This document shows positions 33,072-41,495 of a stretch of 64,000 bases of DNA, piece by piece (position 1 is the first letter of the stretch; each line of letters starts with the position of its first letter). Both the position numbers and the translations under genes were made by a program. This DNA comes from JAHDVS01 sp964370985 (GTDB taxonomy: Bacteria; Actinomycetota; Thermoleophilia; Gaiellales; Gaiellaceae). The stretch is taken from NCBI GenBank assembly GCA_964370985.1, contig CAYJLE010000007.1, forward strand, positions 33,413 through 97,412. The letters run 5' to 3'. The notes beneath the pieces were generated by a model. It was not told the origin of the DNA and did no database searches. It saw only the letters and a list, made by a program, of their open reading frames with translations.

Positions 33072-34814
33072 GCCAGGAGTGCCGGCGCGCCTGACGCTAA
33101 CCGCGCCCGTCAGATCGGCGAGTCCGATCCGGCTCGCCGAGACGACCCGGACAACGTAGCGCCCGCTCGCGACGGCGTGCCCGTGCGAGTCCCGACCGTT
33201 CCACGCGAGCTCGACCGCTCCCGGCGAGCGCCGTACCCCGTCGAGGAGCGTCCGCATCACCCGGCCGCTGCGGGTCTCCACGGTGACGCTCACCCGCGCT
33301 TTGCCTGCGAGCCGGAAAGAGATGCCCAGGCGCGTGCCTCGCTTCGTCACGGTCAGCTTCCGCTTCGAGAGCTCGAGGAAGCCGAGCGTGTTGTCGACCG
33401 TGAACGAGCGCTCGGCCCGGCTCTTCGCCCCCGCCTCGTCGACGGCGGTCACGACCCAGCGCCAGGAGCCCTGCCGCAGCAGTTCGGGATCGGGCTCGTA
33501 CGCGACCGTCCCCGGCCCGCGCTCGCCGCCGTCGCGCCACGCCACCTTGCCGCCCGGGCCGATCAGCCGCGCCGTCACCTTCGCTGCGCGCACGAGCCGG
33601 TACGCGAGCCGCTGTCCCTCGGCGACGCCGTCCCCGTTCGGGGAGACCACGTCGTTCGCGGGCTCCGGCGCGTAGACGCCGTAGTAGGCGAGCATGAGGG
33701 CGGTCGACACGGCCCGCTCGGCGCCGTCGGACGGCGAGTTGAGCACGCGACCGTCGAATGCGATCGTCGTCGAGCCGCCCGCGTCGAATGCCATCCCCGT
33801 CACGACCCCGAGCGAGACGAGCTTGCGCGCGAGGTCGCGGAGCGTGACGCCCGCGGAGAAGGACTGGCGGCCGTCGATGGCAACGAGCACAATGCGGCCG
33901 TCCGCGAGCTGGCCGACGGCCGTCCGCGGATGGCGCGGCACGAGCTGGTCCGAGGTGAACGACTCCGTCGTCGGAAGCGCGACCCTGCCGTTGCGAACGA
34001 GTGCTGGGCCGCCTCCGATCGCGTCGTGGACTTCCTCCCACCACGGGCTCACGCCCAGCCGCGCGCTGAGCGACAGGCCCGGCTCGGCGGCCGAAGCGAG
34101 CCCGCGGCCGGCGGCGCCGACCGCCTGGAGCACGATCCCGTCCGCCGGGATCGGCGTGCCGCCGCCGCGGCGCACCTCGACGATCTGCCCGGCCAGGTCG
34201 ACGTTCGGCACCGAGGCGGGGAAGCCGGAGACGACGACGTCGACCGCGTTCTTCACCCGCGGCGTGGACTCGCCCCACGCGGGCGTGAACAGCCCCGCGG
34301 CGGCCCCGTCGAGGGGCCTGTTCAGCTGGCGGAGCGCCTGGCGCGTTCCGTCATCGACGGCAAACGTCCCGGCGAAGCCGACTCGTGCGAGGCGGAGGAT
34401 GCCGTCCGCACCGATCCCGAGCGAGGAGCGACCGCTGTTGGGGCGGCCATGGAGCACTCCGTCGCGCATGAAGATGCCGCTCGGATAGCCGACGCTCCAG
34501 TTGAAGAGGTCGCCGTTGATGCCGACGAGGGTCGCCTGCTTCGAGAGTCGCTGCTGCATGTCGCTGACGGTCTCGACCCCCGTGATCGTGCCCTGCGAGA
34601 GCACGGGCACGAGACGATAGAGGCCACCGGGTTGCGGCGTCGTGACGACGTGCACGACCACCTGGCGACCGCGGATCCGCTCGGTCTCCCGCGTGTAGGT
34701 GACGCCCGGCATCAGCTCGGTCGCGGCGGGCTGGGCGAGCGCCCACGGGGCGGACCAGAGCGCCGCTACCGCTGCCAGGAGGAGGGCCTTCGTGCGCACG
34801 CGCTGTCTCACCAA
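33069..34814 (-). CDS. Exported phosphodiester glycosidase (NAGPA domain) with FlgD-like C-terminus
   Basis: About 581 residues. A signal peptide (TKALLLAAVAALWSAPWALA) is followed by the NAGPA/phosphodiester glycosidase domain: VGINGDLFN, IGGGPALVRNG, RHPRTAVGQLADGRIVLVAIDGRQ and MAFDAGGSTTIAFDGRVLN. Then comes a VSPNGDGVAEGQRLAY segment and FlgD-type Ig repeats as in the protein at 14-15 kb. The family removes GlcNAc-1-phosphate from phosphodiesters, so it may trim a surface polymer. TTG 34814 is chosen because TAGACG lies 8 nt upstream; GTG 34811 is equally usable. Confidence 0.85.
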   Translation of the reverse strand: MVRQRVRTKALLLAAVAALWSAPWALAQPAATELMPGVTYTRETERIRGRQVVVHVVTTPQPGGLYRLVPVLSQGTITGVETVSDMQQRLSKQATLVGINGDLFNWSVGYPSGIFMRDGVLHGRPNSGRSSLGIGADGILRLARVGFAGTFAVDDGTRQALRQLNRPLDGAAAGLFTPAWGESTPRVKNAVDVVVSGFPASVPNVDLAGQIVEVRRGGGTPIPADGIVLQAVGAAGRGLASAAEPGLSLSARLGVSPWWEEVHDAIGGGPALVRNGRVALPTTESFTSDQLVPRHPRTAVGQLADGRIVLVAIDGRQSFSAGVTLRDLARKLVSLGVVTGMAFDAGGSTTIAFDGRVLNSPSDGAERAVSTALMLAYYGVYAPEPANDVVSPNGDGVAEGQRLAYRLVRAAKVTARLIGPGGKVAWRDGGERGPGTVAYEPDPELLRQGSWRWVVTAVDEAGAKSRAERSFTVDNTLGFLELSKRKLTVTKRGTRLGISFRLAGKARVSVTVETRSGRVMRTLLDGVRRSPGAVELAWNGRDSHGHAVASGRYVVRVVSASRIGLADLTGAVSVRRAGTPG

Positions 34815-34894
34815 AGCAGACACGTCTACGACCGGCAACCCGTGAACCCTCCCTCCTTACAGAGACCGAACACCGCTCTTACCCGCGCGGGGGC

Positions 34895-34940
34895 TTGTCA
34901 TGATCGCCACGATCGGCTAGGCTGTCCACGTCGGAAGGAG
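34895..34940 (+). promoter_or_regulatory. Full sigma-70-type promoter with Shine-Dalgarno
   Basis: TTGTCA (34895-34900), a 17-bp spacer, and TAGGCT (34918-34923). A strong GGAAGGAG (34933-34940) sits 4 nt before GTG 34945. This is the clearest leadered promoter in the window. Confidence 0.7.
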
Positions 34941-34944
34941 CGCC

Positions 34945-35226
34945 GTGGACGACTCTCGCGAGCTCTCGGCCGAGGAGGCCTTCAGCGCCTTCGACCGCCG
35001 CTACTGGCTCTGCCGCTGCGTGGGGTTTCGCGTCGCGAGCCACGACGGCCGCCCGCTCGGCCTCGTCGAGGAGCTGCTCTTCTCCTCGCCGGGCGAAGTC
35101 GACACGCTCGCCGTCCGCGGGCGCGCCGGCGACGGGCCGCTCGGGGCGATCCCCGCGGACTCGGTCGGCGAGGTGCGCCCGCTCGAGGAGCTCGTCGTTC
35201 TCGCGACCCCGGGCGCGCACCCGTGA
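34945..35226 (+). CDS. Small PRC-barrel-like protein of unknown function
   Basis: About 93 residues, acidic, with no signal peptide. The central part (GFRVASHDGRPLGLVEELLF, then EVDTLAVRG and ADSVGEVRPLEELVVL) has the short-strand pattern of PRC-barrel domains, as found in RimM-like and photosystem H-subunit proteins; this is a weak call. GTG 34945 is fixed by a strong Shine-Dalgarno. Its stop overlaps the start of the CBS gene by 4 bp (GTGA), so the two proteins are likely made together and may work together. Confidence 0.6.
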   Translation: MDDSRELSAEEAFSAFDRRYWLCRCVGFRVASHDGRPLGLVEELLFSSPGEVDTLAVRGRAGDGPLGAIPADSVGEVRPLEELVVLATPGAHP

Positions 35227-35675
35227 CCATCGTCGACATCGCGAGCGTTCGCCTGGTCAGCGTCGGCCCGGCGGATACCGTCCGGACTGCAATCGGCCGC
35301 ATGCTCGATGAGAACGTCGGCGCCGTCGCGGTCTGCGACGGCGCCCACCACGCCGGGGTCTTAACCGAGCGCGACGTGCTGCGGCTGGCCCGCGCCGGCG
35401 GGCAGTTCGCGGAGCTGCCGGTCAGTGACGTGATGACCCGCCACGTGGTCTCCGTGTCGCCCGACGACGACATCGTTGCGGTCGCCCGACTCATGAGCGA
35501 ACGACGGATCCGCCACGTGCCGGTGCTCGAGGGCGGCAACGTCCTCGGCATCGTCGGCATCCGCGACGCCGTCGCCGTGCTGGCCGAGCGACTCTGGCGC
35601 GAGCACGACCCGGCTGCGCGGGAGACGATCCGAGAGCTGCTCGGCCGCACCGGGACGCCCGCGCCCGAGGGCTAG
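35223..35675 (+). CDS. CBS-domain pair protein
   Basis: About 150 residues made almost wholly of two CBS motifs: VGPADTVRTAIGRMLDENVGAVAV/LTERDVLR and VMTRHVVSVSPDDDIVAVARLMSERRIRHVPVLE/GIRDAV. Such Bateman modules bind adenosine nucleotides and act as energy sensors. It is translationally coupled to the small PRC-like protein. Its stop TAG overlaps the stop of the convergent mqnC gene within one CTAG. Which partner it regulates is unknown. Confidence 0.88.
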   Translation: MTIVDIASVRLVSVGPADTVRTAIGRMLDENVGAVAVCDGAHHAGVLTERDVLRLARAGGQFAELPVSDVMTRHVVSVSPDDDIVAVARLMSERRIRHVPVLEGGNVLGIVGIRDAVAVLAERLWREHDPAARETIRELLGRTGTPAPEG

Positions 35676-36793
35676 TCGAAGACGCGCACCTCCCGGTACA
35701 GCGTGTCGCGCTGCACCGGGACCTTCCCGAGCGCCCTGATCGCCCGGACGAAGTCGTCCGTCGAGGCGCGGTGCGTGGTGCCGGCCGCCGAGACGACGTT
35801 CTCCTCGATCATCACCGAGCCGAGGTCGTCGGCGCCGAAGGCGAGCGCAACCTGCCCGATCTTCATCCCCTGCGTGACCCAGCTCGACTGGATGTGGTCG
35901 ACGTTGTCGAGGTAGATCCGGCTGACCGCCTGCGTCAGCAGGTAGTCGAACGACGTCGGGAATCGCTCGACCCGCGGACCGAGGCGCGTTCCGTCAGGCT
36001 GGAACGTCCACGAGATGAAGGCCCGGAAGCCATGGAGCTCGTCCTGGAGCTCGCGGATCCGGCGCAGATGCTCGACGCGCTCCTCGAGCGTCTCGACGTG
36101 ACCGTACATCATGGTCGCGGTGGTCGAGATGCCCAGCCGGTGCGCCTCGCGCATCACGTGCAGCCACTCCTGCGTCTTCGTCTTCTTGGGTGCGATCAGC
36201 CGTCGCACCCGCTCGACGAGGATCTCGGCGCCGCCGCCCGGAATCGAGTCGAGCCCCGCGTCGCGCAGGCGCGTGAGCGTCTCGGCAACCGGGAGACGGG
36301 AGCGCCGCGAGATGTGGTGGATCTCCGGTGGCGAGAGCGCGTGCAGGTGGATCCGGTAGCGGCTCTTGATCGAGCGGAACAGGTCCTCGTAGAAATCGAT
36401 CGCGAGGTCCGGGTGGTGGCCGCCCTGCATGAGCAGGCCGGTGCCGCCGATCGCGAGCGTCTCCTCGATCTTGCGGAAGATCACGGCCTTCGGGAGCAGG
36501 TAGCCCTCGACGCGATCGCCGGGCCGGCGGTAGAACGCGCAGAAGTCGCAGTCGGTTTTGCAGATGTTCGTGTAGTTGACGTTTCGGTCGACGACGAACG
36601 TGACCCTCGCCGGGTCGGTCCTGCGGGCCCGCAGCTCGTCCGCGGCCCGCCCGACGGCCACGAGCTCCCTCGAGCGGAGCAGCGTGACGGCATCGGCGTC
36701 CGGGATCCGCTCGCCGGCGAGCGCCCGCTCCAGGATCTCCCGGACGGGGGCGGCCGCGCGCGGCGGGCGGGCCGATCTGACCGCGAGAGTCAT
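35672..36793 (-). CDS. mqnC: Cyclic dehypoxanthinyl futalosine synthase (radical SAM)
   Basis: About 373 residues. The radical-SAM cluster is CKTDCDFC (near residue 69), then YRRPGDRVEGYLL, GTGLLMQGGHHPDL, HLHALSPPEIHH, SIPGGGAEIL and SSWVTQGMKIGQVAL. It cyclises dehypoxanthine futalosine in the futalosine route to menaquinone. ATG 36793 overlaps the mqnA stop (ATGA). It is the last gene of a long minus-strand operon. MqnB and MqnD are not in this window. Confidence 0.93.
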   Translation of the reverse strand: MTLAVRSARPPRAAAPVREILERALAGERIPDADAVTLLRSRELVAVGRAADELRARRTDPARVTFVVDRNVNYTNICKTDCDFCAFYRRPGDRVEGYLLPKAVIFRKIEETLAIGGTGLLMQGGHHPDLAIDFYEDLFRSIKSRYRIHLHALSPPEIHHISRRSRLPVAETLTRLRDAGLDSIPGGGAEILVERVRRLIAPKKTKTQEWLHVMREAHRLGISTTATMMYGHVETLEERVEHLRRIRELQDELHGFRAFISWTFQPDGTRLGPRVERFPTSFDYLLTQAVSRIYLDNVDHIQSSWVTQGMKIGQVALAFGADDLGSVMIEENVVSAAGTTHRASTDDFVRAIRALGKVPVQRDTLYREVRVFD

Positions 36794-37554
36794 ACGGCGA
36801 GCGTCTCCCGCGCCACGAAGCGAAGCTCGGGAACCGAGTCCAGCTCGCCCGCGTCGCGCGCCAGCTCGAAGAACGTGAGCAGGCCCGCGCGCTCGCGCGG
36901 GCCGAAGCCGTAGCGGAGCTTCTCGAAGTACCGCGCGAGGAAGCCCGCAGGGTAGCCGTACCGCTCGCTCGCCTCGCGCGCCAGCGCCTCCGGCTCCGCG
37001 CGCGCGGCGCGGTGAGCGGCGAGCAGGGCTTCCTCGAGCTCGATCACGCCGGCCGGCGGAGGATCGGGGCAGGCGAACACCGCGTAGACCATCGGCAGGC
37101 CCGTGCGCTCCTGCCACAGGCGCCCCAGGTCGTGGTGCGGGGTCGGGTCCTCGAACGTGCTCCTCAGGGCGGCGTCGCCGATCAGGAGCCGCGCCTCGGC
37201 CTCCTCGCTGAGTGGGACCTGCTCCGCGTCGGGCAGGAGGATCGACACCAGCACGACCGATGTCGCGCTCTCCGGCGTCACGGCGACGCTGCGGATCCGC
37301 GCGAGGGGTGTCCTCGAGACGAGCTGGATCGAGTCCACCGCCCCCTCGGACGAGACCGCCACGCGCGGCAGCACCCGCAGCTGCCCGGCGTGCCGCGCGT
37401 ACGCGATCGAGGAGATCGGGGCGAGGTCGAGCTCGCCGGCGACGAGCCGCGCATTCAGCTCGGTCGGAACCCCGGGGGACTCCTCGGCCTCGGTCTCGAG
37501 GCGGAAGAACAGGGGCGCCATGTTCACGTAGGAGATCCGCCCGAGCCTGAGCAT
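36790..37554 (-). CDS. mqnA: Chorismate dehydratase, futalosine pathway
   Basis: About 254 residues. It opens with LRLGRISYVNMAPLFFRL, then LVAGELDLAPISSIAYARH, SIQLVSRTPL and LLIGDAAL, typical of MqnA, which resembles periplasmic-binding proteins. It makes 3-enolpyruvylbenzoate from chorismate. ATG 37554 shares one base with the stop of the hydrolase-like gene (TGATG). It lies between mqnC and mqnE in the same transcription unit. Confidence 0.9.
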   Translation of the reverse strand: MLRLGRISYVNMAPLFFRLETEAEESPGVPTELNARLVAGELDLAPISSIAYARHAGQLRVLPRVAVSSEGAVDSIQLVSRTPLARIRSVAVTPESATSVVLVSILLPDAEQVPLSEEAEARLLIGDAALRSTFEDPTPHHDLGRLWQERTGLPMVYAVFACPDPPPAGVIELEEALLAAHRAARAEPEALAREASERYGYPAGFLARYFEKLRYGFGPRERAGLLTFFELARDAGELDSVPELRFVARETLAV

Positions 37555-38165
37555 CAGCCGGCCCTCCGCAGCGACGCGACGATCCCCGAGCGGCTTGCCC
37601 AGCTCGGGTGCGGCGCCAGGTACGCGAGCCGCTCCTCGCTGGCCAGCGGCGCCTTGCGAATCGGCAGGCGCAGACCCTTGAGCAGGATCCGACCGACGAA
37701 GGGGGCGCGCGCCAGCTCCGGCAGCCGCGGCTCCTCGCGCTCCGCCACGTCGGCTCCGCCGCACGCACGGGCGATCGGCAGCGCGCTCGTCTGCGCGACG
37801 AACGACGGGCGCTCGAGCGCGAGTTCCTCGACGAGTGCCCTGAGGTGCCCCACGTCCCGCTCGAGCGAGTACTCGGACTCCCGCCCCGGCTTGTCCGAGC
37901 GCCCGAACCCGAGCTGGTCGTAGGCGACCGCGCGGACCCCGGCGGCGGCGCACTCGGCGATCTCCTCCCGGAACACGTACGACCAGTACGGCGTCCCGTG
38001 CATGAGGACGAGCGCGGCGCCGTCTCGCGGCCCCTCGTCCACGTAGTGCAGGCGGATCCCGTCGGTGAACAGCCAGCGGGGCTCGTACGGCCAGGTGCCA
38101 CCGAACGTCCAGTCGCGCGCGTCCATCGCCCGCTGGGTCGGCGTCAGCTCGCGTGCGGCCGTCAC
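37554..38165 (-). CDS. Degenerate alpha/beta-hydrolase (haloalkane dehalogenase-like) without catalytic nucleophile
   Basis: About 203 residues. The N-terminal half is a good haloalkane-dehalogenase-like alpha/beta hydrolase: VLMHGTPYWSYVFRE, VRAVAYDQLGFGRSDKPG, VGHLRALVEELAL. At the nucleophile elbow the sequence reads FVAQTSALPIA where relatives have the pattern VAQDWGGPIG, so the nucleophile and following Gly residues are gone. The cap remains (LARAPFVGRILLKG ... YLAPHPSWASR), then the protein stops, missing about 80-100 residues with the acid and His. GTG 38165 shares GTGA with the mqnE stop. It is either a pseudoenzyme or a decaying gene kept in frame inside the mqn operon. Confidence 0.7.
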   Translation of the reverse strand: MTAARELTPTQRAMDARDWTFGGTWPYEPRWLFTDGIRLHYVDEGPRDGAALVLMHGTPYWSYVFREEIAECAAAGVRAVAYDQLGFGRSDKPGRESEYSLERDVGHLRALVEELALERPSFVAQTSALPIARACGGADVAEREEPRLPELARAPFVGRILLKGLRLPIRKAPLASEERLAYLAPHPSWASRSGIVASLRRAG

Positions 38166-39274
38166 TCCCACCGGCGCAGCTCGCGGTAGAGCGTGTCCCG
38201 TTGAACGGGCACGCGGCCGGCGTCCCTCACGTGGCGCACGAGCTCCTCGATCTTCTGCTCGCTCCCGATCGTCGATCCCGCCGCCCGGAATATCTCCTCG
38301 CGTACGACCGTGCCCTGGACGTCGTTGGCCCCGAAGTGAAGCGCGACGGAGGCGAGGGGGAGACCCATCATGATCCAGTAGGCCTTCAGGTTCGGGATGT
38401 TGTCGAGCAGGAGGCGCGACACGGCCATCAGCTTCAGGTCCTCCGCGCCGCTCGTGAAGGTCCAGCCACGACGCTCGAACACGGTGTTCTCGGGGTGGAA
38501 CGCGAGCGGCACGAAGGCGAGGAAGCCACCGGTGCGATCCTGCTGGTCGCGCAGCCGCAGCAGATGGTCGACCCGCTCCTCGTGCGTCTCGACGTGACCG
38601 TAGAGCATCGTGCAGTGCGTGGGGAGCCCGAGCCGGTGCGCGGTGTCGTGCACCTCGAACCACCGGTCGGGGTGCTCCTTGCCCGGTGCGACGAGCCGCC
38701 GCACCCGGTCGGCGAAGATCTCGGCGCCGCCGCCGGGCAGCGAGCCGAGGCCGGCGTCCCTGAGCTCGCGCAGGATCTCCTCGTAGCCGAGGCCCGAGAG
38801 CGTCGACATGTGGTGGATCTCGCTCGCCGTGTACAGCTTGAGGTGGACGTCGGGAAGCGCCGCGTGCAGCGCCCGGACGGTCTCGACGTACCACTCGAAC
38901 GACACGTGCGGGCTCTCGCCGTTGACCATGTGGATCTCGGTGAAGGCGGTCAGCTCGTGCTGGCGCGCGGCATCCTCGACGAGCTCCGCGATCGAGATCG
39001 TGTAGGCGCCCTCCTGCTTCGCCGTGCGGGCGAAGGCGCAGAACTTGCACTTCACGCGGCAGACGTTCGTCTGGTTGAGGTAGAGGTTCTGGACGAAGTA
39101 GACGTCGTCGGTACCGCCGCGCAGACGGCGGGCCAGGTCGGCGAGCTCGCCCAGGGCGAGCAGGTCGTCCGACTCGAGCAGCGCCAGCCCGTCCTCGAAG
39201 TCGAGGCGCTCGCCGGCCTCGACCTTCTCCCGGGCCGTGTCGAGGGTAGGAACGCTCGCGCCGACGGTCGCCAT
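38162..39274 (-). CDS. mqnE: Aminofutalosine synthase (radical SAM)
   Basis: About 370 residues. Radical-SAM motif CRVKCKFCAFAR (near residue 70), then TEIHMVNGESPHVSFEWY, ASEIHHMS, SLPGGGAEIFADRVR, TMLYGHVET and FHPENTVF, all matching MqnE. It joins 3-enolpyruvylbenzoate to SAM-derived adenosine, the step after MqnA. ATG 39274 overlaps the prenyl synthase stop (TGATG). Confidence 0.93.
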   Translation of the reverse strand: MATVGASVPTLDTAREKVEAGERLDFEDGLALLESDDLLALGELADLARRLRGGTDDVYFVQNLYLNQTNVCRVKCKFCAFARTAKQEGAYTISIAELVEDAARQHELTAFTEIHMVNGESPHVSFEWYVETVRALHAALPDVHLKLYTASEIHHMSTLSGLGYEEILRELRDAGLGSLPGGGAEIFADRVRRLVAPGKEHPDRWFEVHDTAHRLGLPTHCTMLYGHVETHEERVDHLLRLRDQQDRTGGFLAFVPLAFHPENTVFERRGWTFTSGAEDLKLMAVSRLLLDNIPNLKAYWIMMGLPLASVALHFGANDVQGTVVREEIFRAAGSTIGSEQKIEELVRHVRDAGRVPVQRDTLYRELRRWE

Positions 39275-40194
39275 CAGTGCTCCCGGTCGACGACGACGTG
39301 CGTGAGCGCCTCGAGCAGATCCCGGTCGGGCTCCCCGTCGAGAGCCCCGCGGGCTCGGTCGGCGTACTCGAGCGCGAGCGCCCTCGAACGCTCCAGCGCA
39401 TCGGTCGCGGACACCCGCTCGAGCGCGTCGGCCACCGACTCGCCGGCCAGCGCGTCCCGCACCCGCCGGTCGGAGCGAGCAGCCAGGATCAGCGGCAGCG
39501 TCGGCGTGCCGTCGCGCAGGTCGACGCCCGGGGCCTTGCCCGTCGTGTCGAAGTCGCCCGTGCAGTCGAGGATGTCGTCGGCGATCTGGAACGCGACGCC
39601 GAGGGCGAGCCCGAACGCGCCGAGCCCGGGCCGCCCGCCGCCGAGCAGGCAGGCAGCCTCGAACAGCTTTCCGGTCTTCAGCAGGCAGCGCTCCAGGTAC
39701 TCGTCCACGCTCGTGTCCGGTCGGAACGCCTGGCGGCGCTGGAGCGCCTCGCCGCGGGCGAGCGCGAGCGACGCGTCGGCGAGCAGCTTGACCGCATCGG
39801 GGTCGCCGCCGCGGGCGAGCTCTCCGAACGCCCTCGCGAACAGGTAGTCGCCGGCCGCCTTGGCCGTCCCCTCGCCGTGGAGAGCCCACGCGGTGGGGCG
39901 GCCGCGGCGCAGGTCGGCCCCGTCGAGCATGTCGTCGTGGACGAGGGTCGCCATGTGCACGAGCTCGACGGCTGCGCCGGCCGCCTGAACACGCTCGCCT
40001 TCCCTCCTGCCCGGCGGGCACGCGAGATAGACGAGGGCGGGTCGCAGGCGCTTGCCGCCCGCCGCGAGCGTCTCCCGGCCGACCTCGCCGACAACCCCGG
40101 GGTGGGACACGACGGCGGCCTCGAGCCGCGCCTCGAGCCGCTCCAGATAGCTCTCGAGGCCGGGAGCGGAGCGGATGGTGGCGATCGCGTTCAC
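39274..40194 (-). CDS. Trans-polyprenyl diphosphate synthase (menaquinone side chain)
   Basis: About 306 residues. First Asp-rich motif HDDMLDGADLRRGRPT, a KTGKLF segment and second Asp-rich motif FQIADDILD are intact. It elongates an allylic diphosphate with isopentenyl units. In an operon of mqn and menG genes it most likely makes the menaquinone tail. GTG 40194 shares GTGA with the menG stop. Chain length cannot be read with certainty. Confidence 0.9.
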   Translation of the reverse strand: MNAIATIRSAPGLESYLERLEARLEAAVVSHPGVVGEVGRETLAAGGKRLRPALVYLACPPGRREGERVQAAGAAVELVHMATLVHDDMLDGADLRRGRPTAWALHGEGTAKAAGDYLFARAFGELARGGDPDAVKLLADASLALARGEALQRRQAFRPDTSVDEYLERCLLKTGKLFEAACLLGGGRPGLGAFGLALGVAFQIADDILDCTGDFDTTGKAPGVDLRDGTPTLPLILAARSDRRVRDALAGESVADALERVSATDALERSRALALEYADRARGALDGEPDRDLLEALTHVVVDREH

Positions 40195-40898
40195 GAGGCT
40201 CCTGGGGTCTCCTCCGCCACGGCGGTGTGGAGGGCGACGATGCCCCCGCCGAGCATCCTCCAGCGTATCTGCGAGAACCCGGCCCGCGCGCAGATGGCGG
40301 CCAGCTCCTCCGGCCCCGGGAAGCGCCGTACGCTCGCAGGCAGGTACGCGTACGCCTCACCACCGGGGATCAGCCGGCCGAGCAGTGGGACCACTCCCTC
40401 GAACCAGAGGCGGAAGAACGGCCGCAGCGCGCCCCGCGGCCGGGTGATCTCGAGGCAGGCAAGCCGCCCCCCGGGGCGGAGCACCCGGCGCAGCTCGCGA
40501 AAGCCCCGCTCGAGGTCGGCGAGATTGCGCACCCCGAAGCCGACGGTGGCAGCGTCGAACGACCCGTCCGCGAACGGCAGCGCGAGGGCATCGCCGCGCA
40601 CCCACTCGACGGCGGCCGACTTGGCCCGAGCCCGCTCGAGCATCCGCGGAGAGAAATCGAGACCCGTCACCGTGCCGCCGGCTGCCAAGCCGGCGAGGGC
40701 GAGATCACCGGTGCCGCAGCAGGCATCCAGCACGCGGTCTCCGGGCCGGACGACCGCTCCGGCGGCCAGGCGGCGCCAGCGCCGGTCGAGGCCCAGCGTC
40801 ATGACCCGGTTCATGAGGTCGTAGACGGGCGTGATCCGGTCGAACATGTCGCGCACGCCGTCCGGGTCGAGGCGGCCCGACTCGGGGGCCGGGCTCAC
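40191..40898 (-). CDS. menG: Demethylmenaquinone methyltransferase (UbiE/MenG family)
   Basis: About 235 residues. MFDRITPVYDLMNRVMTLGLDRRWRR near the N-terminus and the SAM motif RVLDACCGTGDLAL are diagnostic, followed by GLDFSPRMLERA and the late motif LRPGGRLACLEITRP. It performs the final C-methylation in menaquinone synthesis. GTG 40898 shares GTGA with the ubiX stop. Confidence 0.92.
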   Translation of the reverse strand: MSPAPESGRLDPDGVRDMFDRITPVYDLMNRVMTLGLDRRWRRLAAGAVVRPGDRVLDACCGTGDLALAGLAAGGTVTGLDFSPRMLERARAKSAAVEWVRGDALALPFADGSFDAATVGFGVRNLADLERGFRELRRVLRPGGRLACLEITRPRGALRPFFRLWFEGVVPLLGRLIPGGEAYAYLPASVRRFPGPEELAAICARAGFSQIRWRMLGGGIVALHTAVAEETPGAS

Positions 40899-41479
40899 TG
40901 GCCCCAGCGCTTCGCGACCGTGTTCTCGACCCCGAGCTGATCGAGGATCCGCGCGACCAGGAACCCGACGAGGTCGTCGATCGTCGCCGGCTGGTGGTAG
41001 AAGCCGGGTGCCGCCGGAAGGATCACCGCCCCCGCGTTGCGCAGGCGCAGGAGGCTCTCGAGGTGGATCGCGGACAGCGGCGTCTCACGCGGGACCAGCA
41101 CGAGCCGCCGTCCCTCCTTGAGCGCCACCGACGCGGCCCGGTGGATCAGGTTCGCCATCGCCCCGGCCGCGATCGTCCCGACGGTCGACATCGAGCACGG
41201 GCAGATCACGTAGCCGTCGACGCGTGCGGATCCGCTCGCGTAGGGTGAGCGGTAGTCGCCGAGCCCGTGCACGGTGACCCCGTCGAGGCCGTCGATCAGC
41301 CGGGCGAGCACCTCGTCGCGCGGCATGGCCGGGTCGCCGTGCAGCTCGGTCGCCAGCACCTCGTAGCCGGAGTCCGAGATCGAGATGCCGACCTCGCAGC
41401 CTGCCGCGACCAGCTCGCGGAGCAGCCGCTCGGCGTACGGAGCGCCGGAGGCGCCCGTGATACCGAGGAAGATCCGCAT
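40895..41479 (-). CDS. ubiX: UbiX-type flavin prenyltransferase (MqnM-like)
   Basis: About 194 residues, the right length. GITGASGAPYAERLL at the N-terminus, then SDSGYEVL, CPCSMSTVGTIAAGAMANLI and LVPRETPLSAIHLESLLRLRNAG, all conserved in UbiX/Pad1. It makes prenylated FMN for UbiD-type decarboxylases, one of which is encoded at 44.2-45.6 kb. ATG 41479 lies 16 bp after the stop of the cytochrome c gene, so it is probably co-transcribed with the bc complex. Confidence 0.92.
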   Translation of the reverse strand: MRIFLGITGASGAPYAERLLRELVAAGCEVGISISDSGYEVLATELHGDPAMPRDEVLARLIDGLDGVTVHGLGDYRSPYASGSARVDGYVICPCSMSTVGTIAAGAMANLIHRAASVALKEGRRLVLVPRETPLSAIHLESLLRLRNAGAVILPAAPGFYHQPATIDDLVGFLVARILDQLGVENTVAKRWGQ

Positions 41480-41495
41480 GCCCGGAAGCGGCGAG

